From Streptomyces achromogenes (GTDB lineage: Bacteria; Actinomycetota; Actinomycetes; Streptomycetales; Streptomycetaceae): a stretch of DNA of 64,000 nt. The notes beneath the pieces are model-generated. The model was not told where the DNA came from. It made no database searches and worked only from the letters and a program-made list of their open reading frames with translations. How positions within the stretch are numbered: the stretch's first letter is position 1; each line of letters opens with the position of its first letter. Both the position numbers and the translations under genes were made by a program. The DNA lies in the NCBI RefSeq assembly GCF_030816715.1, contig NZ_JAUSYH010000001.1:5518001-5582000 (forward strand), in the 5' to 3' direction. This document shows, piece by piece, positions 24,373 to 33,136 of this stretch.

Positions 24373-25629
24373 ATGCCCACGAGGATCCTCCCGGCCGTCG
24401 GCGACGCGGACGCGGTCCGTTCCCTCACCACCCTGCTCAGCCAGCTCCCCGACGCCGAGCCGGTCGCCCCGGTCGCCGACTCCACCCAGCTGGTGGACAC
24501 CCTCGCCCGGCTCGCCGCCGAGTCGGTCGACGAGCTCCCCGAGGTCGTCGTCGTCCACGAGCGCATCGGCCCGGTGCCGGCGCTGGAACTCGTCCGCGAG
24601 GTCGCCCTGCGCTTCCCGGCGGTCGGCGTCGTCCTCGTCACCACCGACGCGGGGCCCGGCCTCTTCGCCGCCGCCATGGACGCCGGCGCGCGCGGCCTGG
24701 TCACCCTGCCGCTGAGCTACGAGGACCTCGCGAACCGCGTGCAGGCCGTCGCCACGTGGTCGGTCGGGGTACGGCGTCATCTCGGCCACGGCGGCGACGT
24801 GTTCACCGGCGCGGGCGGCACCGTAGTCACCGTCAGCGGCGCGAAGGGAGGCGTCGGCGCGACCCTCACCGCCGTCCAGCTCGCCCTCGCCGCCCAGGCG
24901 TCCGGCCGTCCCACCGCCCTCGTCGACCTCGACCTCCAGGCCGGCGACGTCGCCTCCTACCTGGACGTCCAGTTCCGCCGTTCGGTCGTCGACCTCGCCG
25001 CCATCGCCGACATCTCGCCCCGCATCCTCGCCGAGGCCGTCTTCCGCCACGACAGCGGCGTGGCGCTCCTGCTCGCCCCCGGCGAGGGCGAACGCGGCGA
25101 GGAGGTCACCGACCGGGCCGCCCGCCAGATCCTGGGCGCGCTGCGCTCCCGCTACGAGGTCGTCGTCGTCGACTGCGGCGCCCAGCTGGCCGGCGCCGGA
25201 GCCGCCGCCGTCGAACTCGCCGACCGCGCCCTGCTCGTCACCACCCCCGACGTGGTCGCCGTGCGCGGCGCCAAACGCACCGTGCGCATGTGGGACCGGC
25301 TGCAGATCCGCAAGGCCGAGGAGACGACCGTGGTCGTCAACCGCAACAGCCGCAGCACGGAGATCCAGCCCCCGCTCATCCAGAAGATCACCGGCACGGC
25401 CGTCGCCGCGACCACGGTGCCCGCCAACTTCCGCGAACTCCAGGCCGCCGTCGACGCCGGCCGGATCGACGCCCTCGACGCCAAGGGCGCCGTCCGGCAG
25501 GCCCTGTGGGCGCTCGCGGGGGAACTCGGGCTGGTCAAGGCGCCGGAGACGGCCCTGGTGCGCCGCGGCGGCGGACGCGCGCGCGGCGCGGACCGGGGGC
25601 CGGCCGGGTTCCGGCGGCGGAAGGAGTGA
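24373..25629 (+). CDS. cpaE: CpaE/TadZ-like pilus localisation ATPase
   Basis: 418 residues. The N-terminal 130 residues resemble a response-regulator receiver fold without obvious phosphorylation residues, as in TadZ. From about residue 150 lies a MinD/ParA-type ATPase with deviant Walker A SGAKGGVGATLTA, Walker A' LVDLDLQAGDVASYL, and DCGAQLAGAG for Walker B. The C-terminus is basic. TadZ/CpaE proteins place the pilus machine at a site in the cell. The gene ends one base before the ATG of the next gene, so the two are tightly coupled. Confidence 0.85.
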   Translation: MPTRILPAVGDADAVRSLTTLLSQLPDAEPVAPVADSTQLVDTLARLAAESVDELPEVVVVHERIGPVPALELVREVALRFPAVGVVLVTTDAGPGLFAAAMDAGARGLVTLPLSYEDLANRVQAVATWSVGVRRHLGHGGDVFTGAGGTVVTVSGAKGGVGATLTAVQLALAAQASGRPTALVDLDLQAGDVASYLDVQFRRSVVDLAAIADISPRILAEAVFRHDSGVALLLAPGEGERGEEVTDRAARQILGALRSRYEVVVVDCGAQLAGAGAAAVELADRALLVTTPDVVAVRGAKRTVRMWDRLQIRKAEETTVVVNRNSRSTEIQPPLIQKITGTAVAATTVPANFRELQAAVDAGRIDALDAKGAVRQALWALAGELGLVKAPETALVRRGGGRARGADRGPAGFRRRKE

Positions 25630-25630
25630 G

Positions 25631-26029
25631 ATGACCGCACGGCGGACGAGGGCGTTCCTCGCGGGAGACCGGGGCCAGGTCACCGTCGAGTTCCTCGGCA
25701 TGCTCCCGACGATCATCGTGACCCTGGTGGTGGTGTGGCAGTTCGTCCTCCTGGGATACACGTACACGCTCGCGGGGAATGCTGCCGACGAGGCGGTGCG
25801 GGCGGGCACGGCCGCGTATCCGGGGGCGCGGTCGGCGGCCTGCGCACAGGCGGGCAGGGACAAGCTGGGGGACGCGTGGGAGGGCGGCGCCGAGGTGAGC
25901 TGCGGCGGCAGCGGCTTCGTGACGGCCGAGGTCACGCTGCACGTCCCCGTCCTGGTCCCGGGCCTGATCGACTTCCCGTTCCCGGTGCGCGCCCACGCGG
26001 GCGCGGTCGAGGAAGAGGACGGCGACTGA
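25631..26029 (+). CDS. TadE-like pseudopilin
   Basis: 132 residues. A short basic leader (MTARRTRAFLAGDRG) precedes a type IV prepilin-like junction Gly-QVTVEF, with Glu at +5, and one long hydrophobic helix. The outer part has a pair of cysteines and a beta-rich tail. TadE proteins are minor pseudopilins of the Flp pilus, processed by a prepilin peptidase that is not encoded in this window. It overlaps neither neighbour and is separated by a single base on either side. Confidence 0.8.
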   Translation: MTARRTRAFLAGDRGQVTVEFLGMLPTIIVTLVVVWQFVLLGYTYTLAGNAADEAVRAGTAAYPGARSAACAQAGRDKLGDAWEGGAEVSCGGSGFVTAEVTLHVPVLVPGLIDFPFPVRAHAGAVEEEDGD

Positions 26030-26030
26030 G

Positions 26031-26513
26031 ATGGCGTACCTGGCGTACCGAGGGCGCGGACGGGAGCGGGACCGACGCCGTGAGCGGGACCCCTCGCGGG
26101 ACCGACGCCGCGGGCGGGACCGGGGGAGAGCGGGGGAGCGGGGCCGGGACCGGTGGCGCGGGCGCGCGTGCGGAAGCGGGCGGGACCGGGGTCAGGCGGC
26201 CATCGAGTACCTAGGCTTCCTGCCCGTCCTCCTCGCCGTCGCCCTGGCCGCCGTCCAGCTCGGGCTGATCGCGTACGCGGCGCAGCAGGCCGGGACCGCG
26301 GCGCGCACCGGGGCGCGCAGCGCGTCCCTGCGCGAGGACTACGCCGGGGACTGCGCACGGGCGGTCAGCAGCTGGCTGGACGCCAGTTGCGCGCCCCCCT
26401 CGTACTCCGACAAGGAGGTCCAGGTCACCTCCACCGTCGTCATCCCGTCCGTCATCCCCGGCATCGGATTCGGAGAGGCTCACAGGACGGCCACCATGCC
26501 ACTCGACCACTGA
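26031..26513 (+). CDS. TadE-like pseudopilin with an Arg-rich leader
   Basis: 160 residues from ATG 26031. The first 52 residues are extremely Arg/Gly/Asp-rich and low in complexity. Then comes Gly-QAAIEYLG with Glu at +5 and a hydrophobic helix (FLPVLLAVALAAVQLGLIAY), the TadE pattern. Two cysteines follow (DCARA, SCAPP). The leader is far longer than usual for pseudopilins, so a later start is possible, but no internal start with a ribosome site was found. It is probably a minor pilin. Confidence 0.75.
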   Translation: MAYLAYRGRGRERDRRRERDPSRDRRRGRDRGRAGERGRDRWRGRACGSGRDRGQAAIEYLGFLPVLLAVALAAVQLGLIAYAAQQAGTAARTGARSASLREDYAGDCARAVSSWLDASCAPPSYSDKEVQVTSTVVIPSVIPGIGFGEAHRTATMPLDH

Positions 26514-26598
26514 CGCCCACGCAGACCCCGCCACCCACACAGTCCCCGCCACTCAGGCAGTCCACGAGATCGACGAAGTCCACGAGGAGGACCCGGAG

Positions 26599-27936
26599 AT
26601 GAGCCTGCGGGCGCGCATCACCTCCCCCGACGAGCACGGCGGGCGCGGCGAGGACGGCCACCTGGTCACGTCCTACCGGGCCAAACTCCTCGAGGAGATC
26701 GACCTCGCCGAGATGAGCGCGCTGGCGGCGGCCGAACGCCGGGCGCGGCTGGAGCGGGTGCTGGGACACATCATCAGCCGTGAGGGCCCGGTGCTGTCCA
26801 CCGGGGAACGCGCGCAGCTGATCCGCCGGGTCGTCGACGAGGCGCTCGGCCTCGGCATCCTGGAGCCACTGCTCGAGGACGCGTCGATCACCGAGATCAT
26901 GGTCAACGGACCGGACGCGATCTTCGTCGAACGCGGCGGCCGGGTGGAGCAGCTTCCCCTCCGCTTCGCGTCGAACGACCAGCTGATGCAGACGATCGAA
27001 CGCATCGTCTCGACGGTCAACCGGCGGGTGGACGAGACGAACCCGATGGTCGACGCCCGCCTCCCGTCCGGCGAGCGCGTCAACGTGATCATCCCCCCGC
27101 TGTCGCTCACCGGCCCCATCCTCACGATCCGCCGCTTCCCCCGCTCCTTCACCCTGCACGAGCTGGTCGGCTTCGGCTCGCTGGACGAGCAGATGCTGTA
27201 CCTGCTCGCCGGACTGGTGCAGGCGAAGTTCAACGTGATCGTCTCGGGCGCGACCGGCACCGGCAAGACGACGCTGCTGAACGCGCTCTCCGGCCTGATC
27301 CCGGACGGCGAACGCATCATCACCATCGAGGACTCGGCGGAACTGCAGCTCCAGCAGTCCCATGTGATCCGCCTGGAGTCCCGCCCGCCGAACGTGGAGG
27401 GCAACGGCCGCATCACCATCCGCGACCTGGTCCGCAACTCCCTGCGGATGCGCCCCGACCGGATCGTCGTCGGCGAGGTCCGCGGCGGCGAGTCCCTCGA
27501 CATGCTCCAGGCGATGTCGACGGGCCACGACGGCTCCCTCGCCACCGTCCACGCCAACAGCGCCGAGGACGCGCTGATGCGGCTGCAGACCCTCGCCTCG
27601 ATGTCGGACGTCGAGATCCCCTTCGTCGCGCTGCACGACCAGATCAACAGCGCGGTGGACGTCGTCGTCCAGCTCACCCGCTTCGCCGACGGCGCCCGCC
27701 GCGTCACCGAGATCGCCCTGCTGGACAGTCATGGCGGAGAGCCGTACCGGCTGGCGACGATCGCCCGTTTCAACGCCCGGCCGATGAGCGCCGACGGCCG
27801 TATCGACGGCGCCTTCGAGTACTTCCCCCTCCCACGCCGCACCGCGGACCGGCTCTACATGGCGAGCCAGCCGATCCCGCAGGCGTTCGGGGTCGCGCGT
27901 GACGCACTCGAACTGACCACAAGGGAAGCCCGGTAA
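26599..27936 (+). CDS. tadA: TadA/CpaF-type secretion ATPase
   Basis: 445 residues; ATG 26599 follows a GGAG site. It is the hexameric motor ATPase of the Flp pilus. An N-terminal domain of about 120 residues includes LGLGILEPLLEDASITEIMV; the P-loop is SGATGTGKTTLL, followed by IITIEDSAELQLQ (Asp box), RMRPDRIVVGEVRGGES (Walker B) and the His box TGHDGSLATVHANS. Length and all motifs agree with CpaF. It acts on the inner face of the membrane with TadB and TadC, which follow directly. Confidence 0.93.
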   Translation: MSLRARITSPDEHGGRGEDGHLVTSYRAKLLEEIDLAEMSALAAAERRARLERVLGHIISREGPVLSTGERAQLIRRVVDEALGLGILEPLLEDASITEIMVNGPDAIFVERGGRVEQLPLRFASNDQLMQTIERIVSTVNRRVDETNPMVDARLPSGERVNVIIPPLSLTGPILTIRRFPRSFTLHELVGFGSLDEQMLYLLAGLVQAKFNVIVSGATGTGKTTLLNALSGLIPDGERIITIEDSAELQLQQSHVIRLESRPPNVEGNGRITIRDLVRNSLRMRPDRIVVGEVRGGESLDMLQAMSTGHDGSLATVHANSAEDALMRLQTLASMSDVEIPFVALHDQINSAVDVVVQLTRFADGARRVTEIALLDSHGGEPYRLATIARFNARPMSADGRIDGAFEYFPLPRRTADRLYMASQPIPQAFGVARDALELTTREAR

Positions 27937-27941
27937 CGCTG

Positions 27942-28886
27942 ATGGACCTCGACACCCTCATCACCCTCACCACCGGTGTGGCCCTGCTGACCTGCGCCCT
28001 GGCCGTCGCCGGCGTGCACGCCTACGCCCGGGGCCGGGCCCAGCGCGCCGAACTGGTGGAACGCCTGACCTCCGCCGGGCAGGTGCACGGCGGTGGCCGC
28101 CGACGGCGCTTCCACACCCTGGACCGGCGGCTGCGCCGCACCGGCACCGGGCGCAGGCTGGAACTGAAGCTCGCGGCGACGGGGCTGGACGTGACGCCGG
28201 GTGAGTTCTCCGTCTACCTGCTGGCCGCGGTGGCCGGCCTGTGGCTCGTCGGCCAGGCCACCCTCGCCCCCTTCTTCGGGCCGATCGCCGGCCTGCTCGG
28301 CGTCTGGGCGGCCTGGCAGTTCCTGACCTGGCAGCGTCAGAAACGCATCGAGAAGTTCATCAACCAACTCCCCGAGCTGGCCCGCATCCTGGCCAACGCG
28401 ACCCACGCCGGGCTGGCGCTGCGCACGGCGATCGGCATGGCGGCGGAGGAGCTGGAAGCGCCGGCCGGTGAGGAACTGGCCAAGGTCGCCAACCAGTTGG
28501 CCGTGGGCCACTCCATGGACGACGCCCTGGGTGAACTCGCCGAGCGTCTGCCCTCCCGCGAACTGGTCGTCCTCGTCACCACCCTGGTCCTCTCCAACCG
28601 GGCCGGCGGCCAGGTCGTCGGGGCGCTGCGCAACCTGACGGAGACGCTGGAGGAACGCAAGGAGACCCGACGCGAGGTGCGCACCCAACTGTCCCAGGTG
28701 AACATGACGGCGTACGCGGTGCCGGTGCTGGGGGTGGGCTCCCTCTTCCTCATGAACGGCGTCAAGGACGGCGCCCTGGAGCGCATGACCGGCTCCCCGG
28801 TCGGCCAGGGCGCCGTGGTCATCGCCTTCGCCCTGTACGCGGTCGGCTTCGTCCTCATCCGCCGCATGTCCCGTATCGACGTCTGA
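27942..28886 (+). CDS. tadB: TadB-type pilus platform protein
   Basis: 314 residues. One N-terminal helix (LITLTTGVALLTCALAVAGV), a pair of helices near residues 85-125, and two C-terminal helices flank a cytoplasmic type II secretion F-like domain (ARILANATHAGLALRTAIGM, ELAERLPSRELVVLVTTLVLS). It is an inner-membrane partner of TadA and TadC. It starts 5 bases after tadA stops, so translation is likely coupled. Confidence 0.9.
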   Translation: MDLDTLITLTTGVALLTCALAVAGVHAYARGRAQRAELVERLTSAGQVHGGGRRRRFHTLDRRLRRTGTGRRLELKLAATGLDVTPGEFSVYLLAAVAGLWLVGQATLAPFFGPIAGLLGVWAAWQFLTWQRQKRIEKFINQLPELARILANATHAGLALRTAIGMAAEELEAPAGEELAKVANQLAVGHSMDDALGELAERLPSRELVVLVTTLVLSNRAGGQVVGALRNLTETLEERKETRREVRTQLSQVNMTAYAVPVLGVGSLFLMNGVKDGALERMTGSPVGQGAVVIAFALYAVGFVLIRRMSRIDV

Positions 28887-28913
28887 GCGGCCGGGAAGGA
28901 AGGACCGCGCGTC

Positions 28914-29801
28914 ATGGAACTACTGCTCGCACTCGTCATGGGCCTCGCCGTCTGGGGCGCCTTCGCCGGCATCCGCATGTACCGGGCGGACGCCAAGCTT
29001 CCGCCGGACCTGGCCCTGGCCCTGGAGGTCGGCGCGACCCGCACCGGCGCGGTCGACTCCCTCGTGGACCGGCTCGGCATGCGGTACGCCCCGGCCGTAC
29101 TGCGTCTGATGGGCCCCAAGCAGGTCGCCAGGTACCGCCGCAAGATCGACCTGGCGGGCAACCCGGGCGGGCTGACCATCGACCGCTATGCGGCGCGCCG
29201 CGCGGTGTACGGCGCTCTCGGCGGCTTCGGCGGACTCGTGTTCCTGCTGCAGGGCAGGATCGTCGTGGCCCTGCTGCTCTTCGCGTTCGCCGTGTTCTGG
29301 ACCGAGGTCGGCATCTGGGCGGCCATCCGGATCCGCAAGGACGTGATCGAGCGGACGCTGCCCGACTTCCTGGACGTCCTCGCCGTCGTGGTGAGCGCCG
29401 GGCTGGGCTTCCGGCAGGCCCTCGACCGGGTCGCGTCCAAGTACGAGGGACCCTGGGCGGACGAGATCCGCATCACCCTGCGGCAGATGGACCTCGGGGT
29501 GAGCCGCCGGCAGGCCTTCGCCGAACTGCGCCGCCGCAACGACTCCGAGCAGGTGGCCATGTTCGTCACCGCGCTCCAGCAGGGCGAGGAACTGGGCGCG
29601 CCGATCGTGGACACGCTCGTGTCGATCGCCAAGGACATGCGCCGCACCGACGCCCAGAACGCCCGCCGCAAGGCCGCCCGGGCGGTCCCGAGGGCCACGC
29701 TGATGATCACCACGTTCATGGTCCCGGCGACGATGCTCCTGCTCGGCGCAGGCCTCCTCCTCGGCTCCGGCACGGACTTCAGCCCGCTCACGGGCGACTA
29801 G
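28914..29801 (+). CDS. tadC: TadC-type pilus platform protein
   Basis: 295 residues; AAGGAAGGA lies shortly upstream of ATG 28914. Helices at the N-terminus (LLLALVMGLAVWGAFAGI), around residues 100-145 and at the C-terminus (TTFMVPATMLLLGAGLLLG) frame a second F-type domain (LPDFLDVLAVVVSAGLGFRQALD, VAMFVTALQQGEELGAPIVD). With TadB it forms the membrane platform. It is the last of the contiguous core assembly genes before the two-component pair. Confidence 0.9.
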   Translation: MELLLALVMGLAVWGAFAGIRMYRADAKLPPDLALALEVGATRTGAVDSLVDRLGMRYAPAVLRLMGPKQVARYRRKIDLAGNPGGLTIDRYAARRAVYGALGGFGGLVFLLQGRIVVALLLFAFAVFWTEVGIWAAIRIRKDVIERTLPDFLDVLAVVVSAGLGFRQALDRVASKYEGPWADEIRITLRQMDLGVSRRQAFAELRRRNDSEQVAMFVTALQQGEELGAPIVDTLVSIAKDMRRTDAQNARRKAARAVPRATLMITTFMVPATMLLLGAGLLLGSGTDFSPLTGD

Positions 29802-29808
29802 CGGGCGG

Positions 29809-31272
29809 GTGAGGGCGATGACGGCGACCACGACCACGACCACGACGACCACGTCGAGAACGTCGACCACGTCGACCACGTCGAGAACGTCGACCACGTC
29901 GAGAACGTCGAGCCCGTCGAACAAGGCGACGGCGGGCAAGGCGACGGCGCTGCTCTCGAAGGCACGCGGCAGGCTGCCGGGGAGGTGGATGAAGCCTCCG
30001 CCGACGGATCCGCCCACGCCCCATCGGCCCAGCCCGCTCAATCCGCCCATCCCGATCCAGGTCAACGCGCTGCAGGCGATGTCCCGGCAGGTCTTCGGCT
30101 TCCGGCTGGCCATGATCGCCGTCGCGGCCCCGGCCGCCCTCCTCAACGCGGCCCCGGGAATGGGCGTCCGACTGGTGGGTGCGGCGGTCGTCGTCACCTT
30201 CATGGGCTCGTACGTCCTCTTCCGCGACTGGGAACGCTTCGGCCCCCTCCTGCTGAGACACCCCTCGCTGCTCGTCGCGGACACCCTCCTCGGCGCCCTG
30301 CTGCTGGTCTCCGCGGGCCCGGGCACGACACTCGCCTACGTCAGCGTCTGCACGCCGCTGCTGGCCGGCATCGTCTACGGCTGGCGGGGCGCCGCCTGCT
30401 TCGCCTCCCTCCAGTCGCTGATCCTGCTGCTCGTCCACGCGGCGCTGCGGCACGGGCCGGATGTGAGCGTGGCGGAACGGCTGCTGCTGCCCGGCCTCTG
30501 CGTCATCACGGGGGCGATGGGCTCCACCCTGCGCGGGCTGATGCTCCGCTTCGGCGCGGCGACGCACGCCCTGACCGAGGTCAAGGCGCGCCTCGCCGTC
30601 ACCGAGGCGGTCGCCGCGGAACGTGCCCGACTGGCCCGGGAGATGCACGACTCGGTCGCCAAGACGCTGCACGGCGTGGCGCTCGCCGCAGACGCCCTGG
30701 CCCGCTCGGCGGGCTCGCCCGACACGGACCCCGCCCGGGTGCGCCGGCACGCCGAGCTGATCGCGCGCGCCGCACGTCAGGCCGCCGCGGAGTCCCGCGA
30801 ACTCCTCACCGACCTGCGCCGCGAGAAGTCGGAAGACTCCGCTCGGGGTGTCGATGTGCTGCCCGAACTGGCGGCCCGAACACGGGACTTCGCCCTCCGC
30901 ACGGGCCTGCCGGCCAGCTACCACGCCACCGGCGACCGGGCGACGCTTCCCGTGCCGCCCGCCGTGGCCCGCCATCTCCTCACGATCACCTCGGAAGCCA
31001 TGGACAACGTCCGGCGCCACGCCGACCCGACCCGCGTCGCCGTGCACGCGGGCGTCCACGGCGACCGCCTGTGCATCAGCGTCTACGACGACGGCCGCGG
31101 CCTGCCCGACGGCACCACACTCGAAGAACTGCGCCGATCCGGTCACTTCGGCCTGGTCGGCATGGTGGAGCGGGCCGCCGCCATCGGCGCCCGCATCCAC
31201 ATCGGCCGCGGCGCACACCCCGGGGGCACCGAAGTCCGCCTCGAACTCCCCCTGACGGCGTCCCGCACGTGA
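29809..31272 (+). CDS. NarL-type membrane sensor histidine kinase
   Basis: 487 residues if started at GTG 29809; the first 50 residues are Thr/Ser-rich repeats. ATG 29989, preceded by GGGGAGG, would give a 427-residue protein and is a serious alternative. About five hydrophobic segments (LAMIAVAAPAALLNAAPG to LLLPGLCVITGAMG) form the sensor. The dimerisation region contains the phospho-accepting His in LAREMHDSVAKTLHGVALAAD (HisKA_3), and the ATPase domain has SEAMDNVRRHADPTRV, DDGRGLPDG and GHFGLVGMVERA. Its partner regulator follows at 31305. The pair lies inside the tad locus and may control pilus genes. Confidence 0.85.
   Translation: MRAMTATTTTTTTTTSRTSTTSTTSRTSTTSRTSSPSNKATAGKATALLSKARGRLPGRWMKPPPTDPPTPHRPSPLNPPIPIQVNALQAMSRQVFGFRLAMIAVAAPAALLNAAPGMGVRLVGAAVVVTFMGSYVLFRDWERFGPLLLRHPSLLVADTLLGALLLVSAGPGTTLAYVSVCTPLLAGIVYGWRGAACFASLQSLILLLVHAALRHGPDVSVAERLLLPGLCVITGAMGSTLRGLMLRFGAATHALTEVKARLAVTEAVAAERARLAREMHDSVAKTLHGVALAADALARSAGSPDTDPARVRRHAELIARAARQAAAESRELLTDLRREKSEDSARGVDVLPELAARTRDFALRTGLPASYHATGDRATLPVPPAVARHLLTITSEAMDNVRRHADPTRVAVHAGVHGDRLCISVYDDGRGLPDGTTLEELRRSGHFGLVGMVERAAAIGARIHIGRGAHPGGTEVRLELPLTASRT
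29820..29935 (+). repeat. Thr/Ser-codon repeat tract
   Basis: ACGACCACG-type repeats turn into alternations of TCGACCACG and TCGAGAACG, giving Thr/Ser/Arg-rich residues in the kinase frame. If the kinase begins at 29989, this tract is intergenic; otherwise it is a low-complexity N-terminus. It may vary in copy number. Confidence 0.6.
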
Positions 31273-31304
31273 ACGGCCTCCCGCACCCGAAGGAAAGTGA
31301 CGTC

Positions 31305-32147
31305 ATGCCGGACCCACCCGCACCCCCCGCCGCGGTACAGCCGCTCTTCCCGCCTCCTCCCCGTCCCGCCCCCGTGCGCGTCGTCGTGGCCGACGACAAC
31401 CCGGTGGTCCGCGCGGGCCTGACCGCTCTGCTCTCCGGCCGGGAGGACATCACGGTCGTCGCGGAGGCGGCGGACGGCCGTGAGGCCTACGAGGCCGCGG
31501 CACGGCACCGCCCCGACGTCGTCCTCCTGGACGTCCGCATGCCCGGCGTCGACGGCCTCACGGCCCTTCCGCACCTGGCGCGGATCGCGCGGGTCGTGAT
31601 GCTGACGTACAGCCACGAGGCCGAGATCGTCCAGGCTTCCCTGCGGGGCGGGGCGGGCGGATACCTGGTCCACGGGGAGTTCACCGCCGAGGAACTGGCG
31701 TCGGCGGTACGGGACATCACCCGGGGTCGCGCCCACCTCACTCCGACGGCGGCGACAGCGGTGCTGGCACACCTCTACACCGATGCGACTGCACACGCAG
31801 AAACGGACCCACTTCCCCTATTTCCAGTGACTTCACCAAACCGGCTTTCGCAGATGCAACCTCTTATGGGACAGTCGGCAGGGGAACACGACGGGGAACC
31901 GGAACGGGCACGGGCACGGGAAGCCGGCACGAGAAGCCGACTCAGCGCGAGGGAGGCGGAGATCATGGACCTGATCGCATCGGGCATGAACAACCAGCAG
32001 ATCGCCGCCACTTGTTTCATCAGCGAGAAGACGGTCAAGAACCACATCAACCGCATCTTCGCGAAGCTCCACAGCGCCAGCCGTTCCGAAGCCACCGCCA
32101 CATGGCTGGGCACGGCCCCCGGCGCCGCACACCGAGGGGTGGGCTGA
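31305..32147 (+). CDS. NarL/FixJ-type response regulator
   Basis: 280 residues; ATG 31305 follows GAAGGAAAG. An in-frame GTG at 31269 overlapping the kinase stop is a possible longer start. A Pro-rich leader precedes the receiver domain (VRVVVADDNPVVRAGL, VVLLDVRMPGVDGL with the phospho-Asp, a Thr in VVMLTYSHEA, and Val-His in place of the usual Lys at GGYLVHGEFTAE). A linker of about 60 residues leads to the LuxR-type DNA-binding domain (LSAREAEIMDLIASGMNNQQ, FISEKTVKNHINRIF). The missing conserved Lys is notable and may alter phospho-signalling. It is probably the cognate partner of the kinase. Confidence 0.88.
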   Translation: MPDPPAPPAAVQPLFPPPPRPAPVRVVVADDNPVVRAGLTALLSGREDITVVAEAADGREAYEAAARHRPDVVLLDVRMPGVDGLTALPHLARIARVVMLTYSHEAEIVQASLRGGAGGYLVHGEFTAEELASAVRDITRGRAHLTPTAATAVLAHLYTDATAHAETDPLPLFPVTSPNRLSQMQPLMGQSAGEHDGEPERARAREAGTRSRLSAREAEIMDLIASGMNNQQIAATCFISEKTVKNHINRIFAKLHSASRSEATATWLGTAPGAAHRGVG

Positions 32148-32310
32148 CGGGTGACGAGGGGGCGACGGAACGGCCGGGCGGTCCGGAATTGGGCCCGGGA
32201 TTGGGCCTGCGGGCCCTCTACCGGAAACGGCGTCGAGGCCTACGCTCAGGGTGCCGACAGCGGCACCGGCACCCAGCGAGCCGGTCACGCGACACCCGGA
32301 GGGGAACAGC

Positions 32311-32509
32311 ATGACCCAGTGGATCAACACGGTCGTCGCCCGTGTCCAGTCCCGAGCGCGCCGCAACGACAGCGGCCAGACCGCGGTGGAGTACCTGGGC
32401 ATCATCGCCGTGGTCGTGGCGATCGTCCTGGCGATCACGGGCACGGACATCGGCCAGTCCATTTACGACGCGATCACCGCGAGAGATCGCCGAGGTCACC
32501 GGCGGTTGA
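32311..32509 (+). pseudogene. Flp/Fap-type major pilin with a frameshift near its end
   Basis: ATG 32311 follows GGAGGGG. The sequence has the Flp pattern: a short basic leader, then Gly-QTAVEYLG with Glu at +5 and a hydrophobic helix (GIIAVVVAIVLAITG) and a short tail DIGQSIYDAIT. In this frame the stop is lost, because one extra base around 32481-32486 shifts into the next gene. In the corrected frame the end reads EIAEVTGG and stops at TGA 32507-32509, giving about 65 residues. Flp pilins are cleaved after the Gly and form the pilus fibre. Either a sequence error or a natural pilin-TadG fusion explains the present frame. Confidence 0.7.
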
Positions 32510-33102
32510 GGCCGCCGCGCGGGCGCGGTGACGCAGGGCAGGCTTTCCCCATCTACATCACGGTGGTGGCGGGCCTGCTCTTTCTCGCGTTCGCCTACCT
32601 CGCGGTCGGCCAGGCGGCGGCGAACCGCAACGGTGCGCAGACGGCGGCCGACGCGGCGGCGCTCGCGGCGGCCCAGGACACCAGGGACCAACTCGCCGAA
32701 CTGTGGGTGCTGAACGTCAAGGATCCGACGAAGTGGTCGGACATCTTCCACGGCATCGCCGCCGGGCTCACCCCCTCGTGCTGGAGGGCGTACGACCTGG
32801 CGGCCCAGAACGACGCCGGCGTGGACAGCTGTCAGCAGGACGGACTGAGGTTCACGGTCGGCGTGCGGACCGACAAGACCGTCGGGGACTCCATTGTGCC
32901 CGGTACGGAGAACGTGCGGTCCAAGGCCACCGCGTCCGCCGAGATCGACCCTCTCTGCACCTTCGAAGAACCCGGCGAGGACGCGGAGGACGACGTGCTG
33001 CCACAACTCAGCTGCGACGCCGGTAACTGGACGCCGGATCCGGATGAGCCCGCGGATCTGCCGAAGCCTCAGGACCTCTTCCGTGTCCATCTGGTCGACT
33101 GA
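32506..33102 (+). CDS. TadG/TadE-like pilus assembly protein
   Basis: I place the start at TTG 32506, which overlaps the corrected pilin stop (TTGA) with GAGG 10 bases upstream; 198 residues result. An Arg-rich leader precedes Gly-QAFPIYITVVAGLLFLAFAYL, a helix of the TadG-like family with no Glu at +5. Then comes the hallmark AANRNGAQTAADAAALAAAQ, and an outer domain of about 130 residues with two likely disulfides (SCWRA/SCQQ, LCTF/SCDA). In the raw sequence the pilin frame runs into this gene. A cell-envelope role in pilus assembly is expected. Confidence 0.75.
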   Translation: MRPPRGRGDAGQAFPIYITVVAGLLFLAFAYLAVGQAAANRNGAQTAADAAALAAAQDTRDQLAELWVLNVKDPTKWSDIFHGIAAGLTPSCWRAYDLAAQNDAGVDSCQQDGLRFTVGVRTDKTVGDSIVPGTENVRSKATASAEIDPLCTFEEPGEDAEDDVLPQLSCDAGNWTPDPDEPADLPKPQDLFRVHLVD

Positions 33103-33136
33103 CAAGCGAACGCCGAGCGACGAAGGAAGCACAGAC

